Assembly (NCBI GenBank): GCA_964545205.1 | Contig: CAZJFH010000019.1 | Location: 1 to 64,000 of the forward strand | DNA: 64,000 bases | From: CAZJFH01 sp964545205 | GTDB lineage: Bacteria; Pseudomonadota; Alphaproteobacteria; Rhodospirillales; Magnetospirillaceae | Direction: 5' to 3' | Part shown: positions 37,823 through 45,830 of the stretch, one piece after another | How the letters are laid out: every line of letters begins with the position of its first letter | How positions within the stretch are numbered: the stretch's first letter is position 1 | The notes under the pieces: model-generated | Told to the model about the DNA's origin: nothing | The model's input: the letters and a program-made list of their open reading frames with translations, nothing else | Databases searched by the model: none | Position numbers and translations under genes: made by a program

Positions 37823-38224
37823 TTGTCGCCTGCGCGGAACATCTGCTTGCGCCGTGTCGCCGGATGGCTGGCCATCGTGGCCTGGCTGTTCGCGTCTCCG
37901 GTGACGGCCGATGCGTTCGAGATCTGTTTCGGCGCGGACGGGCATTTCGGGATCGAAGTCCTTCATGACGGGCATGGCACCACGCCGGCTGCCGGTCAGC
38001 CTTCGCTCTCGGAGCCGGCCGACTGCTCCGACGTGGCGCTGCTCCAGCCCAACGCCCCGCAGGCCCAGTTCGCCAGCCTGCCCCGGCCCGCGGCTTTCGC
38101 CGAGAGCGTGGCCTGGCCGCCTCCGCTGCCAGCTTCGACCGACGTCCGTTCCTCCAGTCTCGGCGCCGCCTCGCCTCCGGCGACGGCGCTACTCGTGCGC
38201 GATTCGACCATCCTCCTGATCTGA
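37823..38224 (+). CDS. exported His-containing protein heading the czc operon
   Basis: A 133-residue protein with a TTG start chosen because GGGGAGAG lies nine bases upstream and a signal peptide follows at once (RVAGWLAIVAWLFASPVTADA). The mature part contains FGADGHFGIEVLHDGHG, a cysteine pair (ICFG and DCSD) and a proline-rich end. Small exported proteins like this often precede czc/cnr efflux genes as periplasmic sensors or binding proteins. I do not recognise the family. Confidence 0.6.
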   Translation: MSPARNICLRRVAGWLAIVAWLFASPVTADAFEICFGADGHFGIEVLHDGHGTTPAAGQPSLSEPADCSDVALLQPNAPQAQFASLPRPAAFAESVAWPPPLPASTDVRSSSLGAASPPATALLVRDSTILLI

Positions 38225-38321
38225 GACCGCCGGCGGCGCTCGCCGCCAGTACCACTACGTGCCCGGGCGAACCGCTTTCCCCGGGGGTACTCGATTCGCG
38301 ACCTCATCAGGAGACCACAGG

Positions 38322-38711
38322 ATGTCCATCGCTCGCCGTTTGATTCTCGCCCTCGCCATTACCCTCACGCCCGGATTCGCCGTCGCCCAGCAGCACGGGC
38401 ATGCCCACAGGGAGGGCGCCGTCGACAAGATCGGCCAGTACGAGGCCGAACTCGACGTGAAGGGCAATGAAGTGATCCTCCACCTGCGCGACTCCGCGGA
38501 CAAGGAAGTCCCGGCCGAAGGCTTCAAGGCCACTGCGGTCGTGCTGGCCAAGGACGGCCAGAAGGCGATCGAACTGATGCCGTCCGGCGGCAACGCGCTG
38601 TCGGGCAAGGGCGAGTTTACGTATTCGGGCAAGTTCAGGGCCACGGTGACGCTGAGCGGCCCGTCCGGGGAGATCGGTAAGGGGCGCTTCAACTTCACCC
38701 CGGGGAAGTGA
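38322..38711 (+). CDS. exported protein of the czc operon
   Basis: A 129-residue periplasmic protein. A signal peptide (RRLILALAITLTPGFAVAQ) is followed by a metal-suggestive QQHGHAHREG and a compact beta-rich domain (YEAELDVKGNEVILHLRDS, then YSGKFRATVTLSGP). AGGAG precedes the ATG. Its stop lies just before czcC. I associate such proteins with cation-efflux loci; the function is not established, and periplasmic metal capture is a reasonable guess. Confidence 0.65.
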   Translation: MSIARRLILALAITLTPGFAVAQQHGHAHREGAVDKIGQYEAELDVKGNEVILHLRDSADKEVPAEGFKATAVVLAKDGQKAIELMPSGGNALSGKGEFTYSGKFRATVTLSGPSGEIGKGRFNFTPGK

Positions 38712-38716
38712 CCGGC

Positions 38717-39961
38717 ATGCGCCGTTCCGTGCTGATGCTGGCCGCGGCGTGGGTGCTCCTCGCCGCGCCGGTGGCGGGCGCTCAGGACGCCCCAACGATC
38801 CGGTCCTTGGCAGACGCCTTGGCCCTGGCCGACCAGGCCGCCCCGCAACGAAAGGCGTGGGCCGCAACGGTTTCCGCCGCCCAGGCCGAGGTGGTCCAGG
38901 CTGGCCTGCTGCCCAACCCGGAGCTTTCGGTCGAGGCCGAGAACTTCGCCGGCAGCGGCGAGTACCGCGGCGCCCGGTCTATCGAGGTGACGGTCGGCGT
39001 CGCCCAGCCGATCGAACTCGGCGGCAAGCGCGCCGCTCGGATCGAGGCGGCCCGCCGCGGGGTCGCCGTGGCCGAGGCAGAGGCCGAGTTGCAGCGCCTG
39101 GACTTCATCCGAGACGTCTCAGAAGCGTTCGTCGAGGCGGTCGCCGCTGACCGCGCCGTCGATTTGCAGCGCGAGCGCCTTGCCGTCGCCGAAGACGTCG
39201 CCGCGACGGCGAGGGAGCGGCTGGCCGCGGGCAAGGAGCCGCAGATACAGTCGGAAAAGGCGGCGCTGGCGCGGACGGCGGCGGGCGTCTCCCTCGACAG
39301 GGCGCGGCGCGACCTTGTCGCGGCCCGTCGACAGCTGGCAGCCCTGCTCGGCCAGGATGACATCGAGCTGGCCGTGGACCGCGCCTGGTTCGACGAAATC
39401 GGAAGCCTGCCCGCGGCCGAGGTCGAACTGGCGGAGTCCCGGAGCGAGTTGGCCCGCTTGCATGCCAAGCTGGCCCAGAAGCACGCCGAGATCGACTCGC
39501 TGCGCGCCGAAGCCGTTCCCGACGTGACGCTTGGCGCCGGTGTGACGCGGTTCTCCGATACCGACGACACCGCTTTCGTCGCCTCCGTCAGCGTGCCGCT
39601 GCCGATTTTCAACCGGAACCAGGGTGCCGTCCTGCGTGCCCGCGAGGAGGCCGAGCGGATCCAGGCGCGCACCGATGCGGCACGGCTGGCGCTGCGGGCC
39701 GATCTGGTGCGCGCCCGCGAAGGCTACGCCGCCGCGTGGCAGGAGGCCGACACCCTCAGGCGCGCGATCGTGCCCGGGGCGCAGCGTGCCTTCGCGACGG
39801 CGCGCGAAGGCTACCGCGCCGGAAGGTTCACCTATCTCGAAGTTCTCGATGCCCAGCGCACGCTGACCGATGCGCAGGAACAGCTCAACACGGCGCTGCG
39901 GGACGTGCACGTCCGGCGCGCCCAGCTCGACCGCCTGACCGCGGCGAGCGGTGGGAGATGA
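38717..39961 (+). CDS. czcC: CzcC-type outer membrane efflux protein
   Basis: A 414-residue TolC-family protein. A signal peptide ends at AGAQ, then the duplicated outer-membrane-efflux fold shows GLLPNPELSVEAENFAG, GVAQPIELGGKRAARIE and a second repeat (PDVTLGAGVTRFSD, then LPIFNRNQGAV). It forms the outer-membrane duct of the tripartite pump. The ATG is preferred to a GTG overlapping the previous stop because the GGGGAA site is spaced for the ATG. It overlaps czcB by ATGA. Confidence 0.88.
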   Translation: MRRSVLMLAAAWVLLAAPVAGAQDAPTIRSLADALALADQAAPQRKAWAATVSAAQAEVVQAGLLPNPELSVEAENFAGSGEYRGARSIEVTVGVAQPIELGGKRAARIEAARRGVAVAEAEAELQRLDFIRDVSEAFVEAVAADRAVDLQRERLAVAEDVAATARERLAAGKEPQIQSEKAALARTAAGVSLDRARRDLVAARRQLAALLGQDDIELAVDRAWFDEIGSLPAAEVELAESRSELARLHAKLAQKHAEIDSLRAEAVPDVTLGAGVTRFSDTDDTAFVASVSVPLPIFNRNQGAVLRAREEAERIQARTDAARLALRADLVRAREGYAAAWQEADTLRRAIVPGAQRAFATAREGYRAGRFTYLEVLDAQRTLTDAQEQLNTALRDVHVRRAQLDRLTAASGGR

Positions 39962-41220
39962 CATTGATGATCAAGGTTCTGTTGCTCACCCTGGCGGTGG
40001 CGGGAGGCTTCGCGCTCGCCGTCTTCAGCCCCGGCTTGGTCGCCCAGGTCACCGCCCTCACAGAATCGTTCGGCACCGCTGCCGCGGAGCAGCCGGACGG
40101 GCACGGACATGCCAAGGCAGGTGGGCATGACGGCCACGCGGACGAGCATGGGGGGAACGAGGGCGAGGAAGGCGTGGTCCACCTGTCCGAGGAGCAGATC
40201 GCCGCAGCCGGGATCGCCGTGGCCGCGGTCGGCGGTGGCGAGCTGGTGAAGTCGCTGGCCGTCCCGGGTACCGTTGCCGCCGATTCCGACCGCCTGGCGC
40301 ATGTCGCTTCGAAGGTAGCCGGCACCCTCAAGGAAATCCGGAAGCAGCTCGGCGACGCCGTCGAGCGCGGCGAGGTGGTGGCGCTCGTCGAGAGCCGCGA
40401 AATAGCCGAGGCCAAAAGCGAGTTCCTGGCAGCCCTTCGCGCCGACAAGCTGGCGCGTACGTCCTTCGAGCGCGAGAAGGGCCTCTGGGACAAGCGCATC
40501 TCGGCCCAGCAGGACTTTCTCGACGCGCAGAACGCCGCCGAGGAAGCGCAGATCCGCCTGGATCTGGCCAGGCAGAAGCTGGTGGCGCTGGGGCTGCTGA
40601 TGCCGGAGATCGAGTCGCTGCCCCGCCAGTCGCCAGCCGACCTGCGCATCCAGGAGGTGCGGGCGCAGATCGGCGGCAAGGTGATCAACCGCTCGGCTGT
40701 CCTGGGCGAGTTCATCGAGGCCAATTCCGACCTGCTCGTCGTCGCCGACACCAGCAGGCTGTGGGTCGAGATGAGCGTGTCTCCGTCGGACATGCGATTC
40801 GTGCGCCAGGGCCAACCGGTGGCGGTGTCGAACGGGAGCGAGGCCGTTGTGGAGGCGCGGGTGGTCTTCGTGAGCCCAGTCGTCGACGCCGAAACTCGGT
40901 CGGTCCGGGTCATAGCCGAAATGACCAACGACCAGCAGCGGTGGCGGCCCGGCGACTTCGTGACGGCCCGCATCCGCACCGAGGCGCAGGAGGTGGGCGT
41001 CAAGGTTCCGCGCGATGCCGTCCAGACGATCGAGGGCGAGTCCGTCGTCTTCGTGCGCACCGACGAGGGCTTCGAGAAGCGCGAGATCGTGCTGGGTAAG
41101 GGCGACGGGGAATCCGTCGAGGTCGTGTTCGGCCTGGACGCCGGCGAAACCATCGCCGTCTCGAACACCTTCGTGCTGAAGGCTGAACTCGGCAAGTCCG
41201 AAGCCGAGCACGTTCACTGA
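39958..41220 (+). CDS. czcB: CzcB-type periplasmic adaptor
   Basis: A 420-residue membrane-fusion protein. An N-terminal membrane anchor is followed by a histidine-rich metal-binding stretch (DGHGHAKAGGHDGHADEHGG, about residues 44-63), a barrel-sandwich hybrid half, a long hairpin (about 145-205) and a beta-barrel domain. It links the inner-membrane pump to CzcC and may pass zinc, cobalt or cadmium to it. It ends in EHVH and is coupled to czcC. Confidence 0.9.
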   Translation: MTLMIKVLLLTLAVAGGFALAVFSPGLVAQVTALTESFGTAAAEQPDGHGHAKAGGHDGHADEHGGNEGEEGVVHLSEEQIAAAGIAVAAVGGGELVKSLAVPGTVAADSDRLAHVASKVAGTLKEIRKQLGDAVERGEVVALVESREIAEAKSEFLAALRADKLARTSFEREKGLWDKRISAQQDFLDAQNAAEEAQIRLDLARQKLVALGLLMPEIESLPRQSPADLRIQEVRAQIGGKVINRSAVLGEFIEANSDLLVVADTSRLWVEMSVSPSDMRFVRQGQPVAVSNGSEAVVEARVVFVSPVVDAETRSVRVIAEMTNDQQRWRPGDFVTARIRTEAQEVGVKVPRDAVQTIEGESVVFVRTDEGFEKREIVLGKGDGESVEVVFGLDAGETIAVSNTFVLKAELGKSEAEHVH

Positions 41221-41233
41221 GGGGCGGCATCAG

Positions 41234-44200
41234 ATGATCGAGAAAGTCCTCTCATTCGCCGTCCAGCGGCGCGTCTTCGTCGTTTTGCTGACGGCTGCGC
41301 TGGCTGCCTTCGGCCTGTATTCGATGCGGGCGCTGCCGATCGATGCCGTGCCGGACATCACCAACAACCAGGTCCAGATCAACAGCGAGGCGCCGGCGCT
41401 GTCGCCGCTCGAAGTGGAGCAGCAGGTCACGTTTCCGGTCGAGACGGCGCTGGCCGGCATCCCCGGACTGAAGTCTACCCGTTCGCTGTCGCGCAACGGC
41501 TTCTCGCAGGTGACGGCGATCTTCGACGACGGGGTCGACATTTACTTCGCCCGGCAGCAGGTGATGGAGCGCATCGCCGAGGCGAAGGAGGACCTGCCGC
41601 CGGGAGTAGACCCCACGATGGGCTCGATCTCGACCGGACTGGGCGAGGTCTACATGTGGACGGTGCGCTATGCCGAGCTGGCGGAGCGGACGACGGCAGC
41701 GGAGCGCGAGCCGGGCTGGCAGGCGGACGGCGGCTTTCTGACGCCGGAGGGCCAGCGCCTCGCGACCGATGCCGAGCGCGCGGCCTATCTCCGCACCGTG
41801 CAGGACTGGATCGTCGCGCCGCAGCTCAAGACGGTGCGCGGCGTCGCCGCCATCGACGCTATCGGCGGTTACGTGAAGCAGTACCATGTCCAGCCCGACC
41901 CGGCGAAGTTGCTCGGCCTCGGGCTGACCTTCGACGACGTGCTGACGGCGCTCGAGCGCAACAACGCCAGCGTCGGCGCCGGCTACCTCGAGCGCAACGG
42001 CGAGGGCTACGTCGTGCGTGCCGGTGGCCGCATCGAGAGTGTCCTCGATCTCGGCTCGGTAGTGGTCTCCACGCGCAGCGGCGTGCCGGTGTACCTGAAG
42101 GACATCGCCCAGATCGGCTTCGGCCGCGAGTTGCGATCGGGCAGCGCCAGCGAGGACGGTGAGGAGGTCGTGGTCGGCACCGCCGTGATGCTGATCGGCG
42201 CCAACAGCCGCACCGTCGCCGCAGCGGTCGACACCAAGATGGAGGACATCCGCAGGAGCCTGCCGCCCGGCGTCGAGGCGCAGACGGTGCTAAACCGGAC
42301 CGGACTGGTCAACGCCACCATCGAGACCGTTGCCAAGAACCTGACCGAAGGCGCGGTCCTGGTCATCGCGGTCCTGTTCCTGCTCCTCGGCAATTTCCGC
42401 GCGGCGGTGATCGCCATGCTGGTGATCCCGATCACCATGCTGATCACCATGACCGGCATGCTGGAGGGGCGCATCAGCGCCAACCTGATGAGCCTCGGCG
42501 CGCTCGACTTCGGCCTGATCGTCGACGGTGCCGTCATCATCGCCGAGAACTGCCTGCGCAAACTGGCCGAACGGCAGCACGCGCTTGGCCGCGAACTGAC
42601 CCTGCCGGAGCGCCTCACCGAGGTAACGGCGGCCTCGAAAGAGATGATCCAGCCCTCCGTCTACGGCCAGGCGATCATCATCCTCGTTTACGTGCCGCTG
42701 CTGACGCTATCCGGTGTCGAGGGCAAGATGTTCGAGCCGATGGCAATGACCGTGATCATCGCCCTGGCCACGGCGTTCGTGCTGTCGCTGACCTTCGTTC
42801 CGGCGATGATCGCGCTGTTGATCCGCGGCCGCGTCGAGGAGCGCGAGAACCGCATCATCCGCGGCCTGAAGGCCGGATACGCGCCGCTGCTGTCGCGCGC
42901 CATCGCCCGACCGGTGCCGGTGATCGTCGGTGCCGCGGCCCTGTTCGCCGTCGCGCTGCTCGTCTTCCTGCGCCTCGGCCAGGAGTTCATCCCCAGCCTC
43001 GACGAGGGCGACATCGCCATGCATGCGATGCGCATCCCCAGCACGTCGCTGACGCAGTCGCAGGCGATGCAGACCAAGGTCGAGCAGACGGTGAGCCGGT
43101 TCGACGAGGTGGCCTTCGTCTATTCCAAGACCGGTACCGCCGAGGCCGCCGCCGACCCGATGCCGCCCAATGTCTCGGACACCTTCATCATCTTCAAGCC
43201 GCGCTCGGAATGGCCCGATCCGGGGCTTGCGAAGGAGGAGCTGATCGAGCGGATCGAGGCGGCGGTATCCAAGCTCCCCGGCAACGCCTACGAGTTCACG
43301 CAGCCGATTCAGATGCGCTTCAACGAGCTTCTGGCCGGGGTGCGCGGCGACGTGGCGATCAAGGTCTACGGCGACGACTTCGGGCCGATGCAGAAGACGG
43401 CGGCGGAGATCGCCGCGGTGCTGCGCCGCGTCCCCGGCGCCGTCGACGTAAAGGTCGAGCAGGCCACCGGGCTGCCCTTCCTCGACATCGAGATCGACCG
43501 CGCCGAAGCGGCGCGGCGGGGCCTGAGCATCTCCGACGTGCAGGACGTGATCTCGGTGGCCATCGGCGGCCGCCAAGCCGGACTGCTGTTCGAGGGCGAC
43601 CGCCGGTTCGATATCGTCGTCCGGCTGCCAGAGGAGGTGCGATCAAACATCGCCGCCCTGGAGAACCTGCCGGTGCCGCTGCCCGGAGCCACTGAGGGCA
43701 GGATGGTCACCATTCCCCTCAAGGAGGTCGCCACCTTCAACTTCACCGAAGGCCCAAACCAGATCAGCCGCGAGAACGGCAAGCGGCGCATGGTGGTGCA
43801 GGCCAATGTCCGCGGCCGCGACATCGGCTCGCTGGTCGCCGAGGCCCAGCAGCGAATCGCCGCCGAGGTCACGCTGCCGCCGGGCTATTGGCTCGACTGG
43901 GGTGGGCAGTTCGAGAACCTGCTCGCCGCCCGCGATCGCCTGAGCATGGTGGTGCCTGCCTGCTTCGCGCTGATCCTGCTGCTGCTCTATTCCGCCCTCG
44001 GATCGGTGCGCGATACCCTGATCGTGTTCAGCGGGGTGCCGCTGGCGCTGACGGGCGGCGTGTTCTCGCTGTGGCTGCGCGATATGCCGTTCTCGATCAC
44101 CGCCGGCGTCGGCTTCATCGCCCTGTCCGGCATCGCCGTCCTGAACGGGCTGGTGCTGATCACCTACATCAAGCAACTGGTCGACCAGGGGATGAACGGC

Positions 44201-44464
44201 TGGAAAGCGATCTATGTCGGGGCGCTGACACGGTTGCGGCCGGTGGTGATGACGGCGCTGGTCGCCTCGCTCGGCTTTGTGCCGATGATGCTGGCCACCG
44301 GCACCGGCTCTGAGGTGCAGAAGCCGCTGGCGACCGTGGTGGTGGGCGGACTGATCACCTCGACCGTGCTGACGCTGTTCGTGCTGCCGGCCCTCTATCG
44401 CCTGTTCTCCGGCGTGATGCTGGAGGATCGGCTCTCCGAGCATGAACCCTTGGCGGCGGAGTAG
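41234..44464 (+). CDS. czcA: CzcA-type heavy-metal RND efflux pump
   Basis: A 1076-residue proton-driven RND transporter with twelve predicted membrane segments and two large periplasmic loops. Helix IV carries DFGLIVDGAVIIAEN, with Asp425, Asp431 and Glu438 equivalent to the proton-pathway acidic residues of CzcA. This supports the divalent-cation (Zn/Co/Cd) class rather than the Cu/Ag class. The N-terminal RVFVVLLTAALAAFGLYS and PIDAVPDITNNQVQI are family signatures. Exact metals cannot be assigned from sequence alone. Confidence 0.92.
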   Translation: MIEKVLSFAVQRRVFVVLLTAALAAFGLYSMRALPIDAVPDITNNQVQINSEAPALSPLEVEQQVTFPVETALAGIPGLKSTRSLSRNGFSQVTAIFDDGVDIYFARQQVMERIAEAKEDLPPGVDPTMGSISTGLGEVYMWTVRYAELAERTTAAEREPGWQADGGFLTPEGQRLATDAERAAYLRTVQDWIVAPQLKTVRGVAAIDAIGGYVKQYHVQPDPAKLLGLGLTFDDVLTALERNNASVGAGYLERNGEGYVVRAGGRIESVLDLGSVVVSTRSGVPVYLKDIAQIGFGRELRSGSASEDGEEVVVGTAVMLIGANSRTVAAAVDTKMEDIRRSLPPGVEAQTVLNRTGLVNATIETVAKNLTEGAVLVIAVLFLLLGNFRAAVIAMLVIPITMLITMTGMLEGRISANLMSLGALDFGLIVDGAVIIAENCLRKLAERQHALGRELTLPERLTEVTAASKEMIQPSVYGQAIIILVYVPLLTLSGVEGKMFEPMAMTVIIALATAFVLSLTFVPAMIALLIRGRVEERENRIIRGLKAGYAPLLSRAIARPVPVIVGAAALFAVALLVFLRLGQEFIPSLDEGDIAMHAMRIPSTSLTQSQAMQTKVEQTVSRFDEVAFVYSKTGTAEAAADPMPPNVSDTFIIFKPRSEWPDPGLAKEELIERIEAAVSKLPGNAYEFTQPIQMRFNELLAGVRGDVAIKVYGDDFGPMQKTAAEIAAVLRRVPGAVDVKVEQATGLPFLDIEIDRAEAARRGLSISDVQDVISVAIGGRQAGLLFEGDRRFDIVVRLPEEVRSNIAALENLPVPLPGATEGRMVTIPLKEVATFNFTEGPNQISRENGKRRMVVQANVRGRDIGSLVAEAQQRIAAEVTLPPGYWLDWGGQFENLLAARDRLSMVVPACFALILLLLYSALGSVRDTLIVFSGVPLALTGGVFSLWLRDMPFSITAGVGFIALSGIAVLNGLVLITYIKQLVDQGMNGWKAIYVGALTRLRPVVMTALVASLGFVPMMLATGTGSEVQKPLATVVVGGLITSTVLTLFVLPALYRLFSGVMLEDRLSEHEPLAAE

Positions 44465-44468
44465 CGGA

Positions 44469-45155
44469 ATGGGACTTCTTCGCATCGGCACCACCCTCGG
44501 CGCCCTGTGCTGGGCCAGCTCGGGTATCGCCGCGGAAGCGGGCTCGTGCACGGACCTGCCGAAATCGAAGCTGGAGGTGGTCCGGGTCTACGGCGACACA
44601 ACGAAGAAGGCCGTGGTCGGAGTCGGAGACCTCAGCGAGATAGCGGAAAAGCACAAGCTGCTTTCGGAGGCCCTCGAGAAGCACCCGCTCTATGTGGCGC
44701 CGCCGACCGTCACCTGGTCGGTATCCATTGAGCACCGCGTAATCCAGCAGGAGGCGGGTTTCTGTCCTGCCCCGAACAAGGTGACCATCCACGTAGGCAT
44801 GAAGCCGCGGGAGTCGGTGATGGTGCGCGAAGCGGCCAGGATTGCCTGTCTCCGAAAGGGGCTGGTGCGGCACCACTACGAACACGTCAAAGCAGCTGAC
44901 GCGGCCTTGGGCGTGCTTCTGCCCAAGACCGAGGCGACGGTCGGCGGCGCCCTCCGGGAAGCGAAAGGAACCGCTTCCGCCAGCGAGGGAGAGGCCAGGG
45001 CAGGGTTCCAAGCCGCCTTGGAGGGCGTGATGGACCGCGTCGTGAAGGACCTCACCGTCGAGGTCCGCGCCGCGGAAGCGAAAGTGGACGCCCCCGCCGC
45101 CCTGGAGGCGCTGAAAGCGTGCGCCGAACCCAAAACAGTCGCCAGGAACCTCTGA
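44469..45155 (+). CDS. exported protein of unknown function, czc operon
   Basis: A 228-residue protein with a signal peptide (LRIGTTLGALCWASSGIAAEA). The mature chain has four cysteines and an ACLRKGLVRHHYEHVKAADA segment; the histidines and glutamate recall metal-binding peptidases, but a true HExxH is absent. A helical acidic C-terminus follows. It starts five bases after the czcA stop; an ATG inside czcA nine codons earlier is possible. Likely a periplasmic accessory protein of the efflux operon. Family not recognised. Confidence 0.6.
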   Translation: MGLLRIGTTLGALCWASSGIAAEAGSCTDLPKSKLEVVRVYGDTTKKAVVGVGDLSEIAEKHKLLSEALEKHPLYVAPPTVTWSVSIEHRVIQQEAGFCPAPNKVTIHVGMKPRESVMVREAARIACLRKGLVRHHYEHVKAADAALGVLLPKTEATVGGALREAKGTASASEGEARAGFQAALEGVMDRVVKDLTVEVRAAEAKVDAPAALEALKACAEPKTVARNL

Positions 45156-45169
45156 CCAAAGGAATTCGC

Positions 45170-45376
45170 ATGAAGAAGAAACTCGTGCTGACGGCCGGAC
45201 TGCTGAGTACCGTCCTGAGCCTGTCGGCGTGCTCCAGCCCGGAACGAGCGCTCGCACAGGATCGGGCTACATGCGACAGGATCGGTTTCGGACGCGATTC
45301 CCAGGAGTTCAGGGGCTGCGTCCTGCAACTCCAGTCGGCACGGCTGGCTGCCCCGAAGCACCATCATCACCGATAG
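45170..45376 (+). CDS. small lipoprotein with a histidine tail
   Basis: A 68-residue protein with a lipoprotein signal (LSTVLSLSAC), a mature part with two cysteines (ATCDRIGF and RGCVLQL), and a natural PKHHHHR terminus that could bind divalent metal. The ATG is preceded by AAAGGA. It is the last gene of the czc-linked operon. Confidence 0.65.
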   Translation: MKKKLVLTAGLLSTVLSLSACSSPERALAQDRATCDRIGFGRDSQEFRGCVLQLQSARLAAPKHHHHR

Positions 45377-45402
45377 GCAGTGCACCCGGGCGGCGCCAAG
45401 GT

Positions 45403-45729
45403 TCAGGAAGAACGCGGTCCGAAGATGATGAGCAGGGCACCGATTACGCAGATAGCCGCGCCGATGGTGTCCCACCGGTCGGGTCGGGTGGATTCGACGG
45501 CCCACATCCAGATGAGGGACGCCAAGATGTAGATGCCGCCGTAGGCCGCGTACGCACGCCCGGCAAAATCGGCTTCGACGCGAGTCAAAGCCCAGGCGAA
45601 CAGAGCGAGACTCGCCATGCCGGGCACCAGCCACAAAGGCGACTTGCCCAGGCGCAGCCACGCCCAGAAGGCAAAGCAACCGCCTATTTCCGCGACCGCG
45701 GCCACAAGGTAGGTCGGAATGGTCCACAT
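45403..45729 (-). CDS. ynfA: YnfA-family inner membrane protein (UPF0060)
   Basis: A 108-residue protein with four hydrophobic helices in the small multidrug-resistance-like size range. The motifs AEIGGCFAFWAWLR, GRAYAAYGGIYILASLIW and RPDRWD are those of YnfA. The substrate is not established; quaternary cations have been suggested for relatives. The start is chosen at the family N-terminus (MWTIPTYLVAAVAEIGG). It lies between the helicase 3' end and the czc operon. Confidence 0.88.
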   Translation of the reverse strand: MWTIPTYLVAAVAEIGGCFAFWAWLRLGKSPLWLVPGMASLALFAWALTRVEADFAGRAYAAYGGIYILASLIWMWAVESTRPDRWDTIGAAICVIGALLIIFGPRSS

Positions 45730-45830
45730 ACAGGGCTCCTCGTGGTCCGGAACGGCGGCGGAGGCGATGCTCCATCGAGACGAAGGGGGCAGCAAGCCTG
45801 TTCCAGGTCGGCGAGAAACGAGGAGATCGG

